Source of the DNA: Schlegelella_A sp965246805
GTDB taxonomy: Bacteria; Pseudomonadota; Gammaproteobacteria; Burkholderiales; Burkholderiaceae_C
Direction of reading: 5' to 3'
Assembly (NCBI GenBank): GCA_965246805.1
Contig: CBDFFO010000007.1
Location: 248,001-312,000, forward strand
Length of the DNA stretch: 64,000 nucleotides
In this document: positions 53,580 to 63,107 of the stretch, piece after piece
Layout of the letters: the number at the start of each line of letters is the position of its first letter
Position numbering within the stretch: position 1 is the stretch's first letter
Position numbers and translations under genes: made by a program
The notes under the pieces: model-generated
Seen by the model: only the letters and a program-made list of their open reading frames with translations
The model's database searches: none
Told to the model about the DNA's origin: nothing

Positions 53580-55004
53580 TCAAAGCGAGAAGATCTTTCC
53601 GGGATTCATGATGTTCTTCGGGTCGAGCGCACGCTTCAACGCTCGCATCATCTCGATGCTGCCGGCACCGGCCTCGTCGATCAGGAAGCCCATCTTGTGC
53701 AGCCCGATGCCGTGTTCCCCACTGCAGGTGCCGCCCATCGCGAGCGCGCGGCGCACCACACCGGCATTGAGTTCCTCGGCTCGCACGCGCTCGGCGGGCA
53801 CGGCGGGGTCGACCAGATACGCGATGTGGAAGTTGCCGTCGCCAACGTGGCCGACGATGTAGTGAAGCACGCCCGCAGCCTCGGCTTCTTCAGAAGCTTG
53901 CACCACTGCTTCCGCGAGTCGCGATATCGGCACACAAGTATCGGTCGTCACCGTCCGGCAGCCCGGCTTCAGTTGCACGCCGGCGAAGTAGGCGCGGTGC
54001 CGCGCCGTCCATAACTTGCGGCGCGCTTCGGGCGAGGTTGCCCACTGGAAGCCCTCGCCACCGTGGTCGGCCGCGATCTCTTGCGCGGTGGCGGCCTGCT
54101 CGGCCACGCCGGCCGGGCTGCCGTGGAATTCCATCAGCAGCATCGGTGCTTCGGTGAGGGTGAGCTTGTCGTGCCGGTTGACGGCGCGCACGGCGTGCTG
54201 ATCGAGCAGTTCACAGCGCGCGATCGGCACGCCCATCTGGATCAGCGCGATGGTGGTGCGCACCGCGGCATCGATGCTCGGGAACGTGCAGGTCGCCGCC
54301 GACACCGCCTCGGGCAACGGATAGAGACGGATCGTGATCTCGGTCATCACGCCGAGCGTGCCTTCGCTGCCGATCATCAGCCGCGTCAGGTCGTAGCCGG
54401 CCGATGACTTGCGCGCCCGCGTGCCGGTGTGGATCACCTCGCCCTGCGGCGTCACGACGGTGAGCCCGAGCACGTTCTCGCGCATCGTGCCGTAGCGAAC
54501 GGCGTTGGTGCCGCTCGCGCGCGTCGCGCTCATGCCGCCGAGCGTGGCGTTCGCGCCGGGGTCGATCGGGAAGAAGAGACCGGTGTGGCGGATCTCGTCG
54601 TTGAGTTGCATGCGCGTGACGCCGGCCTGCACCGTTACCGTCAAGTCTTCCGCGTTGACCGCGAGGATCCTGCTCATGCGGCTCAGGTCCAGGCTGATGC
54701 CGCCTTGCACCGCGAGCACGTGGCCTTCGAGCGATGAGCCGATGCCCCAAGCGATGATCGGTACATCGAATCGATCGGCGAGCTTCACCGCGTCGGCGGC
54801 GTCTTCGGTGCTTTCGCAGAACACCACCGCATCCGGCGGGGGCGCGTCGATCGGCGATTCGTCGCGGCCGTGCTCGGTGCGCACCGCGAGGGCCATCGAG
54901 CACCGCTCGCCGAAGCGCGCCTGCAATGCGGCCAGCATCGCGGGCGGGGCATGACGCGGTTCCACGGGCGCCGGCAACACATGAGCGGGCAACGGTGCAT
55001 TCAT
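53580..55004 (-). CDS. FAD-linked oxidase, D-lactate dehydrogenase (cytochrome)-like
   Basis: A 474-residue flavoprotein of the VAO/GlcD family. The FAD-binding domain shows IIAWGIGSSLEGHVLAVQGG and PGANATLGGMSATRASGTNAVRYG (as GANATLGGMSATRASGT), and the C-terminus has HVGDGNFH and GTCSGEHGIGLHKMGFL, the substrate/metal site of D-2-hydroxyacid dehydrogenases. Most likely oxidises D-lactate (Dld) or glycolate. GAGGAGAAG precedes ATG 55004. Convergent with spoVR. Confidence 0.92.
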   Translation of the reverse strand: MNAPLPAHVLPAPVEPRHAPPAMLAALQARFGERCSMALAVRTEHGRDESPIDAPPPDAVVFCESTEDAADAVKLADRFDVPIIAWGIGSSLEGHVLAVQGGISLDLSRMSRILAVNAEDLTVTVQAGVTRMQLNDEIRHTGLFFPIDPGANATLGGMSATRASGTNAVRYGTMRENVLGLTVVTPQGEVIHTGTRARKSSAGYDLTRLMIGSEGTLGVMTEITIRLYPLPEAVSAATCTFPSIDAAVRTTIALIQMGVPIARCELLDQHAVRAVNRHDKLTLTEAPMLLMEFHGSPAGVAEQAATAQEIAADHGGEGFQWATSPEARRKLWTARHRAYFAGVQLKPGCRTVTTDTCVPISRLAEAVVQASEEAEAAGVLHYIVGHVGDGNFHIAYLVDPAVPAERVRAEELNAGVVRRALAMGGTCSGEHGIGLHKMGFLIDEAGAGSIEMMRALKRALDPKNIMNPGKIFSL

Positions 55005-55085
55005 GGCGGCTTCTCCTCGGGCGAGTGGTTGCAAAGCGCAAATGCAAACGATCATTTTAGGGATGACGGCCTGCCTTCCCGGTCC

Positions 55086-55709
55086 TCAGGCTCCCGCCGC
55101 GCCTGGTCCTCTCTGCAGATCCTGCAACAGACGCTGCGCGATCAGCCGGATCAGATAGAAGCCGAGCTTCGGGTTCTGGACGTACAGCAGGTGGATCGCC
55201 TCGTCGGTCATCGTGTGGCCGACGCAGTTCGTCTCGCAGACGACCGTCGCGGTGCGCGTGCGCGCCTCCGAGAACAGGCCGATCTCGCCGATCAGGCTGC
55301 CCGCTCCGAGCGTCTGACCGCTTTCTTCGACGCGGACCGTGCCTTCCTGGATATAGACCATGTGATCCGCCGCTTCGCCCTTGCGAAAGACGACATCGCC
55401 GGCTTTGTAGGCCTTCTTGGTCATGTAAGGCAGGAGCCAGTCCTTGACCGGCGTCTCGACGGTCGCGCCTTTCAGCGACTTCAACAGACGTTGCAGGTCC
55501 CACAGCCGATAGAGGTTGACGACCATCAACGCCACCTGGAGGGCGCTGTTGATCCAGTCTTTCGCGAGCAGGTAGTGCCCGAAAAAGAAGGCGGTCGCAG
55601 CGAGGGCAAGGATGCGCAGCGGCACCATCCGCTTCATCAGGTTGCTGGAGAGCGTCAGTGCCGCGGCGATGGCGCCAAGCAGAAGCGAGAGTTCAAAGGA
55701 GGTCGACAT
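55086..55709 (-). CDS. Membrane protein with cyclic nucleotide-binding domain
   Basis: A 207-residue protein with three predicted N-terminal helices (about residues 5-22, 30-47 and 53-68) and a Crp-type cNMP-binding domain (about 88-195: YKAGDVVFRKGEAADHMVYIQEGTVRVEESG, shown as YKAGDVVFRKGEAADHM; phosphate-binding cassette region GSLIGEIGLFSEARTRTATV). There is no DNA-binding domain, so it is a membrane sensor rather than a transcription factor. It is divergent, across 232 bp, from an adenylate/guanylate cyclase gene, which suggests a signalling pair. Confidence 0.85.
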   Translation of the reverse strand: MSTSFELSLLLGAIAAALTLSSNLMKRMVPLRILALAATAFFFGHYLLAKDWINSALQVALMVVNLYRLWDLQRLLKSLKGATVETPVKDWLLPYMTKKAYKAGDVVFRKGEAADHMVYIQEGTVRVEESGQTLGAGSLIGEIGLFSEARTRTATVVCETNCVGHTMTDEAIHLLYVQNPKLGFYLIRLIAQRLLQDLQRGPGAAGA

Positions 55710-55941
55710 CGGAGTTCCGGCGGGCGAATGGGATGCGTGTCGGCGATCGGCATCGCGACATGCGGGGGTGGCCGATTCTGACAACACAATTCGCTCCCTC
55801 GGAGCCCGCCGGAAGGCATCGATCGCTGGGAGCTCAAAGCTAGCTGATGACGTCGCCGTCAACGTCGCGGGGCGCTGGGCGAGTGGTTGACCGGCCCCTA
55901 GAATTCGGCGTCTTCGTATCCGCAAGACGGATCCCTCTTTC

Positions 55942-58900
55942 ATGAACGCCACCATCGAGCAGCTCGAAGCCGCCATCGGCGCTCTTGAAGCGCAGCGCAC
56001 CTTGCTGGGCGACGACGTCGTCGACGCGGGCATCGCGCCGATGCGCGAGAAGCTCGCGCTGCTTCGGTCGCAAACGCGCACCCGCGACCAGCAGTTGAAG
56101 GCGGTGTCGGTGCTGTTCATCGACATCGTCGGGTCGACCGCGATGAGCCGGACCCTTGATCCCGAAGACATCCACGTCATCGTCGAAGGCGCACTCCAGC
56201 GCTTCAGCAGGATCGTCGTCGCGCGCAAGGGGCGCGTGCTCCAGTACGCGGGCGACAGCGTGCTAGCCGCGTTCGGCGCCGACGGGGCCCACGAGGACGA
56301 TGCCGCGAACGCCGTGCATGCGGGCCTTGCGATCATCGAAGAAGCGGCCCGGATCGCGGCCGAGGTCGAGGCGGCGCACGGGATCATCGGCTTCAACGTG
56401 CGCGCCGGCGTGAACACCGGGCCGGTGCTGCTCGGCGGCGGCGTCGACGAGGAGGGCAGCATCCGCGGCATCACCGTCAACGTGGCGGCGCGCATGGAGC
56501 AGAACGCGCCGGACGGCGGCCTGCGCATCACGCACGACACCTATCGCCACGTGCGCGGCGTGTTCGACGTTTCGGAAGAGCCCGCGATCCTCGTCAAGGG
56601 CATGGACGAACCGCTGCGCAGCTATCTCGTGCAACGGGCCAAGCCGCGCGCCTTCCGGCTGGCGCGGCGCGGGGTCGAAGGCATCGAGTGCCGCATGGTC
56701 GGCCGCGACGCCGAGATGAAGCGACTGACCGACGCGTTCGAGGACGTGATCGCCGACCGCACGCTTTCGCGCATCACGATCGTCGGCGATGCCGCATCGG
56801 CAAGAGCCGCCTCCTCGACGAGTTCAGCAACGCCCTCGAGCTGCAGGCACGCGAGGTCTTCGTGTTTCAGGGCCGGGCCGAGCCGCACGGCGAGTTGGTG
56901 CCTTACGGCGTGGCGCGCGACCTGTTCTTCTGGCGCTTCCAGATCGAGGAGAGCGATGCGCCGGCGGAGGCGCGTCGCAAGTTCACCGAGGCGCTGACGC
57001 CGATCTTCGGCGCGGCCATCGACGAGCACGCGGCGCTGCTCGGCCAGTTGATCGGGCTCGACTTCGCCAAGAGCCCGTTCATCGCCGGCATCGTCGGCGA
57101 CCCGAAGCAGATCCGCGACCGCGCGTTCCACTCGGCCGCGCAGTACTTCCGCGCGGTCGCCAGCACCGACCCGGTGATGCTGCAGCTCGAGGACCTGCAC
57201 TGGGCCGACGAAGGCTCGCTCGACTTCATCAACCACCTGGACCGAAGCTGCCGCGACCTGCCGATCCTGGTGCTGTGCACGGGGCGCCTATCGCTCTTTG
57301 AACGGCGTCCGCTGTGGGGCAGCGGGCAGGGCAACCATGAACGCATCGACCTCACGCCGCTCGCGCGCCGCAGCAGTCGCGAACTGGCCGACGCGTTGCT
57401 GCAGAAGCTCCAGCAGCCCTACACCGCATTGCGCGAGCTGATCACGGGCGGCGCCGAAGGCAACCCTTTCTACATGGAAGAGCTGACCAAGATGCTGATC
57501 GACGACGGCGTCATCGTCGTCGGCGGCGACGCGTGGCAGGTGCTGCCCGAGCGGCTCGCACGGGTCCACGTGCCGCCCACGCTGGTCGGCGTGCTGCAGG
57601 CGCGGATCGATTCGCTGCCGCCCGGCGAGAAGCTGGCGCTGCAGGTCGCGTCCGTCGTCGGCCACGTGTTCTGGGCTGGCGCGATGAGCTCGGTCGACCC
57701 GGAGCGCGTCGAGGCGCTGCCGGCGCTGATGGCGCGCGAGCTGGTCTACGGCCGCGAGACCACGGCGTTCGAGGGCGTCGGCGAATACGTCTTCAAGCAT
57801 CACGTGCTGCACCAGGTCACGTACGACAGTGTCCTCAAGCGCGACAAGAAGGAGCGCCACGGCCGCGTCGCGCAATGGCTCGTGTCGCAGAGTGGCGAGC
57901 GGCTCTCGGAGCACCGCGCGCTGGTCGCGCATCACCACGAGATGGCCGGCAACACGGTCGAAGCCGCGCGCTACTTCGGCCTCGCGGCCGACGATGCGTT
58001 GAAGTCGTATGCCAACGCGGCGGCGCTCGATCATCTCGGGCGCGCGCTCGCGCTCACGTCCGAGCGCGATGCCGACGCGCGCTATGCGTTGTTGCTGTCG
58101 CGGGTCAACGTGTTCGCAACGACCGGCCGTCGCGAAGAGCAGCGCGTCGATGCGGAAGAGCTCGCCCGGCTGGCCGATCGTCTCGACGACGACGGCAAGC
58201 GCGCGTACGCAGCCGGCGAGCTTTCGCGCCATGCCTTCCAGATGGCCGACTACCCGCGTGCGGCGGTCGAGGGCGAACGCGGCGTCGCGCTGTCGGCGGC
58301 CGCGGGCCAGCCGATGGCCGGCCTCGACGCGCACTCGTTCTGGCTCAACGCGTTGCGCATGATGGGCAAACACGCGGAAGCGTTGGTCCAGGCCGAACGC
58401 CTCGCCGAGTGCGCGCTCTCGCTCGGCGATCACGAAGCCCATCTGCGCGTCATGTCGGGGCTCGGCGGGATCGCGGTCGATCGCGGACAGTACGGCGCCG
58501 CGCTCGAGCATTTCAGCCGCGGCCTCGCGTTCTCGCGCGAGCGTGGCGACCGCGTGCGCGAAGGCGGCGTGCTGGGCTCGATGGGCGACGTGCAGCGCTG
58601 CCTCGGCAACTACCGGGAGGCGATCGATCTCGGCCATGCCGCGACCCGCCTCTACCGCGAGATCGGCTTCACGACCTACGAGGCCCTCACGCAACTGAAC
58701 ATCGCGACGGCGATGCGCCTGAACGGCGACGCGAGCGGCGCCCTAGAGCCGGCCCTGCGCGGTCTCGAGATGGCGCGGCTGACCAACAACCCCGACCTGT
58801 GTGCCGCGGGGGCGATCGTCGCGGGTGATGTGCGTCACGCGCTCGGCAATCTCGACGAGGCCGCCGTCTTCTACCGTGAAGCGCTCGCGCTGTACCGGCA

Positions 58901-59267
58901 GGTCGGGCGCGAGATGATGGCCATCGAATGCCTGGCCGGCCTCGCGCGCGTGGCGCATGCGGCGGGCCGAAGCGACGAAGCGATGGCGTTGATCGGCGAG
59001 GTCGGCGATTACCTCGAGCGGGGCGGGACGATCGACGGCACCGAGGATGCGATCGGCATCCACCTCGCGTGCCACGAGGTCATGAAGGGCATCGACCCGG
59101 CGCGTGCGCAGCGTCATCTGGCGAGCGGGCGTGCACTGCTGATGAAGCGGGCTGAACCGCTCGCGGCGTCCGATCGTGAGGGCTTCCTGAGCCGTATTCC
59201 TTCGCATCGGGCGCTGCTCGAAGCCTGCGAGTCGCTGGAGGGCGTCGCGATGGACGCGGCCACTTGA
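55942..59267 (+). pseudogene. Adenylate/guanylate cyclase - AAA ATPase - TPR regulator, frameshifted
   Basis: One ancestral gene of about 1108 codons split by a 1-nt deletion near 56794. Frame 1 (55942 to about 56793, 284 codons) holds a class III cyclase domain: VLFIDIVGSTAMS and LQYAGDSVLAAFG carry the metal Asp residues, and ITVNVAARMEQNA the Asn/Arg pair. The next frame (about 56796-59267) has the ATPase (LQLEDLHWADEGSLDF) and TPR-like repeats. At the junction the DNA reads GATGCCGCATCGGCAAGAGC; restoring one G gives GDAGIGKSRLLDEF, an intact P-loop. Without correction the frame-1 product ends at 56997 with the cyclase domain complete. A sequencing error is possible. Confidence 0.88.
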
Positions 59268-59462
59268 GGGCTTGCGACAGCGCTTGATGCGCGGCGCCTG
59301 GCGTTTTTGGCATCGCACCTTTCCGTGTGTTCAACAGGCATCTTCTGCTCGGGCCGACCGTTGCAAAGTGCGGTTGCATCGCCATTTCAGGTAGCTGGCA
59401 CGTTGGCAAGTGCGCAGAATCCGACGTGACCACGCACAAAGCCAAAAACCGCACCGCCCCTC

Positions 59463-60473
59463 ATGTCAAGCACGCTCCAGCTTCTCGCCGCGCACAGCAC
59501 TTGGCTGGTCTTCGTGGTCACGCTCGCCGCACGCCTCGGGGCACCGGTGCCCGCAGCCCCGCTGCTGGTGGCTGTCGGCAGCCTCGCGGTGACCGGTGTG
59601 ATCGACTTCTGGTCGGCGATGGCGGCTTCGGTGATCGCCAACCTCCTTGGCGACGCCGCGTGGTTCTATGCGGGCCGGCGCTATGGCAACCGGATGCTGC
59701 GATTGCTGTGCCGCATTTCGATCTCACCCGACTCGTGCGTTCGGCAGAGTGAAGACTTCATCCACAAGTGGGGTGGCAGCTCGTTGATCGCGGCCAAGTT
59801 TATCCCGGGTATCTCGGTGGTGGCCGCGCCGATGGCCGGCGCGCTCGGCATGCCGCTCCGAATCTTCATCGGCTACGACGTGCTCGCCGCAGCGCTCTGG
59901 ACCTTCGGTTTCGCGGTGCTCGGGCTCGTGTTCAGTCGCCAGCTCGATCGGGTGATCGGCGTGCTGTCGAGTTTCGGTGCGGCGTCGGGCGCGTTGGTGG
60001 TGGCGCTGCTCGCGGTCTATCTCGGCTACCGGTGGATGCGCCGGCGTGCGCTTCGCCGCGAAGGTGCGATGCCGCGCATCAGCGTCGACGAGCTCGCGCA
60101 GCTGATCGAGTCGGGTGGCGCCCCGATGGTGATCGACGTGCGTTCGGCGACCAGTCGCCAGCTCGACCCACGCCACATTCCAGGCGCGCACGTGGTGGAT
60201 CTGAAACATGCGAGGCAACGCGCGCGCGAACTCGCAACCGGGCGTCGCCTGGTGGTCTACTGCAACTGCCCGAACGACGCTTCGGCCGCGCATGGCGCGC
60301 GGCTGCTGATGGAAGGCGGCGCCGGCGAAGCGTTGCCCCTCGCCGGCGGGCTCGACGCGTGGGCCGATGCGGGTCACGCCATCGAAATGCGTCAGGTGCC
60401 GGGAGCGCCCGAGACGGCGGCGATGGGGCTGAATGTCGCCAGCGAAAGGTCGCAAAGCAGCACGGCGATGTGA
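59463..60473 (+). CDS. DedA-family membrane protein fused to rhodanese domain
   Basis: A 336-residue fusion. Residues 1 to about 195 are a DedA/SNARE-associated (VTT) membrane domain with four to five helices and the family segment FIHKWGGSSLIAAKFIPGISVVAAPMAGAL (as AKFIPGISVVAAPMAG). The rest is a cytoplasmic rhodanese domain with VIDVRSATSRQLDPRHIPGA and active-site loop VVYCNCPNDASA, whose Cys would carry sulfur. DedA proteins are implicated in lipid transport and membrane energetics; the role of the attached rhodanese is unknown. Confidence 0.9.
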   Translation: MSSTLQLLAAHSTWLVFVVTLAARLGAPVPAAPLLVAVGSLAVTGVIDFWSAMAASVIANLLGDAAWFYAGRRYGNRMLRLLCRISISPDSCVRQSEDFIHKWGGSSLIAAKFIPGISVVAAPMAGALGMPLRIFIGYDVLAAALWTFGFAVLGLVFSRQLDRVIGVLSSFGAASGALVVALLAVYLGYRWMRRRALRREGAMPRISVDELAQLIESGGAPMVIDVRSATSRQLDPRHIPGAHVVDLKHARQRARELATGRRLVVYCNCPNDASAAHGARLLMEGGAGEALPLAGGLDAWADAGHAIEMRQVPGAPETAAMGLNVASERSQSSTAM

Positions 60474-60491
60474 ACGGCTAGCATCGACCCG

Positions 60492-61067
60492 ATGTCGAAC
60501 CGATTGACGCAGATCGCCACCCGCACCGGCGACGACGGCACCACCGGCCTCGGCGATGGCAGCCGCACCTCGAAAGACGCCTTGCGCATCTGCGCGCTCG
60601 GCGATGTCGACGAGCTCAATTCGAACCTCGGCGTGTTGTTGTGCGAGCCGCTGCCCGAACGGTTGCGCGAGCTCCTCGTCGTGATCCAGCACGAGCTCTT
60701 CAACCTGGGCGGCGAGTTGTCGATCCCCGGCTACGAACTGCTGAAGGAGAGCGCGGTGTTGCGGCTCGACGAAGCGCTCGCCGAATACAACGCTGCATTG
60801 CCTCGCCTGAAGGAATTCATTCTGCCCGCCGGCACGCGAAGCTCGGCGTTGGCGCATGTGTGCCGTACGGTCGCGCGGCGCGCCGAACGTTCGGTCGTCG
60901 CGCTCGCGAATCGGGAGCCGGTACGGGCTGAACCGCGCCAGTACCTGAACCGACTCAGCGACCTGATGTTCGTGTTCGCGCGCGCGCTCAACCGCGCCAA
61001 CCTCGACGGTCTCGGGGGTGACGATGTCTACTGGAACAGTGAGCGACTCGCCCGCGACACCGATTGA
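60492..61067 (+). CDS. Cob(I)alamin adenosyltransferase, PduO type
   Basis: Transfers the adenosyl group of ATP to cob(I)alamin to give adenosylcobalamin. 191 residues with the PduO signatures RLTQIATRTGDDGTTGLGDG (as TRTGDDGTTGLGDG), GDVDELNS, and the C-terminal VCRTVARRAERSV and YLNRLSDLMFVFARAL. It starts 18 bp after the DedA-rhodanese gene. No cobalamin riboswitch is visible upstream. Confidence 0.95.
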   Translation: MSNRLTQIATRTGDDGTTGLGDGSRTSKDALRICALGDVDELNSNLGVLLCEPLPERLRELLVVIQHELFNLGGELSIPGYELLKESAVLRLDEALAEYNAALPRLKEFILPAGTRSSALAHVCRTVARRAERSVVALANREPVRAEPRQYLNRLSDLMFVFARALNRANLDGLGGDDVYWNSERLARDTD

Positions 61068-61157
61068 TCGTCGGCACCCGCGGTGATCATGCGCTGACGA
61101 TGCAGAGCCGACAGTTGCTGCATCGGCCGGACGCGACGCGCCGGCATGCCACCTCGA

Positions 61158-62300
61158 TCAAACCAGGGCTGCCGATCCGACCTTCGCGCGACGCGCCGTC
61201 ACGGCGTTGCTCAGGAGGTCGAGCACGGCCACCGAATCGTCCCAGCCGAGGCACGCGTCCGTGATGCTCTGGCCATAAGTGAGCTTGGCCGGATCGTCGG
61301 TCGCGGTGTTGAACTTCTGCGCGCCGGCGACGAGGTGGCTCTCGACCATCACGCCGAAGATGCAGCGATTGCCATCTGCCATCTGAGCCGCGATGTCGCG
61401 TGCGACATTGATCTGCTTCGAGTGGTTCTTACTGCTGTTCGCGTGGCTGCAGTCGATCATCAACGCGCTTGCGAGCTTGGCCGCTTCGAGTTGCTGGCAG
61501 GCCTTGGCCACGTGGTGTGCTTCGTAGTTCGGCGCCGAACCACCGCCGCGCAGGATCACGTGGCAGTCCTTGTTGCCACGCGTCTCGACCACCGCGACCT
61601 GGCCGTTCTTGTGGACCGCAAGGAAATGGTGCGCACCCGCCGCGGCCTGAATTGCATCGACTGCGATGCGGATGTTGCCGTCGGTGCCGTTCTTAAAGCC
61701 AATCGGCGCCGAGATGCCCGAGGCGAGCTCGCGGTGCACCTGGCTCTCGGTCGTGCGCGCGCCGATCGCGCCCCACGAGATCAGGTCTGCGAGGTATTGC
61801 GGTGAGATCACGTCGAGGAATTCGCTGCCGGCCGGCATGCCGAGCTTGTTGATCTCGAGCAGCAACTGGCGGCCGATGCGCAAGCCTTCGTCGATGCGAA
61901 AACTCTCGTCCAGGTACGGGTCGTTGATCAGGCCCTTCCAGCCGACGGTCGTGCGCGGCTTCTCGAAGTACACGCGCATCACGATCTCGAGCGTGTCGGC
62001 GTAACGGGTGCGCTGTTCTTTCAGGCGGCGGGCGTACTCGACGGCGGCCAGCGGGTCGTGGATCGAACACGGCCCCATGATCACGAGCAGCCGGTCTTCC
62101 TGCTTTTGCATGATGCGGCGGATCGTGCCGCGCGTGCCGGTCACCTGCTGCTCGACCGGCGAGCCGGCGATCGGGAAGAAGCGAATCAGGTGCTCGGGCG
62201 GCGGCAGGGCCTTGACGCGCACGATGCGCAGGTCATCGGTTTCGCCGGTGCGCTCGCGGCTGTCGTACCAACCCTCGCCTAACGTCGATTGACCCATCAT
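61158..62300 (-). CDS. aroG: 3-deoxy-7-phosphoheptulonate (DAHP) synthase, class I
   Basis: First committed step of aromatic amino acid biosynthesis: PEP plus erythrose 4-phosphate to DAHP. 380 residues of the AroG/AroF/AroH class: LLVIMGPCSIHDPLAAVEYA (MGPCSIHD), GWKGLINDP, GARTTESQVHRELASG, GFKNGTDG and MIDCSHANSSK. AAGGAG lies 8 nt before the first of two tandem ATG codons (62300). The leader holds a Trp/Phe/Tyr-rich peptide ORF and an intrinsic terminator, so expression is probably attenuated when charged aromatic tRNAs are plentiful. Confidence 0.96.
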   Translation of the reverse strand: MMGQSTLGEGWYDSRERTGETDDLRIVRVKALPPPEHLIRFFPIAGSPVEQQVTGTRGTIRRIMQKQEDRLLVIMGPCSIHDPLAAVEYARRLKEQRTRYADTLEIVMRVYFEKPRTTVGWKGLINDPYLDESFRIDEGLRIGRQLLLEINKLGMPAGSEFLDVISPQYLADLISWGAIGARTTESQVHRELASGISAPIGFKNGTDGNIRIAVDAIQAAAGAHHFLAVHKNGQVAVVETRGNKDCHVILRGGGSAPNYEAHHVAKACQQLEAAKLASALMIDCSHANSSKNHSKQINVARDIAAQMADGNRCIFGVMVESHLVAGAQKFNTATDDPAKLTYGQSITDACLGWDDSVAVLDLLSNAVTARRAKVGSAALV

Positions 62301-62406
62301 TTGTCGCTCCTTCGGGGTCAGCGCAGATGGCGCCGGGAAAGTCGTTGTCAATGTCACAGGCGTCCGTCGTTTTCGTCCGATCGGGGTCCGTCTTGACCCG
62401 GAACCC

Positions 62407-62440
62407 AAAAAAAACCGCCGGGGTTCGCCCGGCGGTTTTT
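62407..62440 (-). terminator. aroG attenuator terminator hairpin
   Basis: On the minus strand AAACCGCCGGG-type stem arms (plus 62411-62422 and 62428-62439) pair over 12 bp with a 5-nt loop and are followed by eight T residues (plus A run 62407-62414). It lies 22 nt after the leader peptide stop and about 110 nt before the aroG start. Its 5' arm contains GCCGGGC (plus 62427-62433), complementary to GCCCGGC inside the leader ORF (plus 62485-62491), which would form a mutually exclusive antiterminator. Confidence 0.85.
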
Positions 62441-62458
62441 GAGTTCGTTGCGCTTCGG

Positions 62459-62536
62459 TCAGTCAGCGATCAACGTCTCAAACGGCCGGGCCGTTCGGAA
62501 CGAAAAATAGCCGGTAAACCAAGGGTGCAGAACCAT
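62459..62536 (-). CDS. aroG leader peptide, aromatic-rich
   Basis: A 25-codon ORF, ATG at 62536 and TGA at 62459-62461, located 158 nt upstream of aroG. Aromatic residues are W6, F7, Y10, F11, F13 and F19, six of 25, with W6-F7 and Y10-F11 adjacent. Just downstream of codons 6-13 lies GCCCGGC (codons 16-18), which can pair either locally (AACGGC/GCCGTT, plus 62481-62495) or with the terminator 5' arm. Ribosome stalling at Trp/Phe/Tyr codons would free it to form the antiterminator. No strong Shine-Dalgarno is visible. Not previously known to me; inferred from sequence layout. Confidence 0.8.
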   Translation of the reverse strand: MVLHPWFTGYFSFRTARPFETLIAD

Positions 62537-62602
62537 GCAAGCAATGTAGCACGCGATTCCCTCCCCCCATTAATTCCGGAGGAGACAACTCATGGATAGA
62601 CG

Positions 62603-63070
62603 CACGAGATCGAACTCGTGGCCGCACTCGGCAAGGGCGGTCGCAATGTGTCGCTCGACGACGCGCTCTCGCTCGTCTACGGCTACGCCATTGGTCTCGA
62701 CATGGCGAGGCGTGATCAGCAACGCGGCATGGGTCACGAGAAGAAGCTGTAGGAGATCGGAAAGAGCTTCGATCACTCGGCGTCGATGGGGCCCCTCCAT
62801 TGCGTCATCGACGTGGGTCACTTCACGAAAGGCGCCATCACGCTGAAGGTGAACGGCGTGGTCAAGCAAAGCGCCGACCTGAACATGATGACGTGGAGCG
62901 TCGCCGAACTGATCGTCAAGCTTTCCCAGGCGCTCGAGCGGATGCCGGGCGATTTGTTCTGCAGCGCCACGCCCGAGAACGTTGGCCCGGTGGTGCCCGG
63001 CGATGTGATGCAGGGTTCGATCGCCGGGCTGCCGACGCTCGATGTCAAGAAGGTGCTGCCGCTCGCCTGA
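62603..63070 (+). pseudogene. Fumarylacetoacetate hydrolase family pseudogene
   Basis: Remnant of an FAH-family gene. One frame reads HEIELVAALGKGGRNVSLDD, GYAIGLDMARRD, then hits TAG at 62750-62752, then continues EIGKSFDHSASMGPLH, GAITLKVNGVVKQSADLN and PGDLFCSATPENVGPV to a stop at 63070. The first third of the usual ~230-residue protein is missing, and a well-formed GGAGGAG-ATG at 62592 is out of frame with the remnant, indicating an internal deletion. Catalytic-domain residues also look degraded. Codons after the stop remain recognisable, so decay is fairly recent. The region is transcribed opposite to aroG and tldD. Confidence 0.85.
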
Positions 63071-63107
63071 TTGGTCTTGCGCCCTCTCCCAGAGGGCTAG
63101 GGGACTG

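Noticed and set aside
61098..61125. 8-bp inverted repeat between the cobalamin adenosyltransferase and aroG
   Set aside because: A 12-nt loop and no T run. It could be a weak bidirectional terminator but evidence is insufficient.
63081..63097. GCCCTCT-CCC-AGAGGGC hairpin after tldD
   Set aside because: Good 7-bp stem but a 3-nt loop and no T tract on either strand, so termination is not supported.
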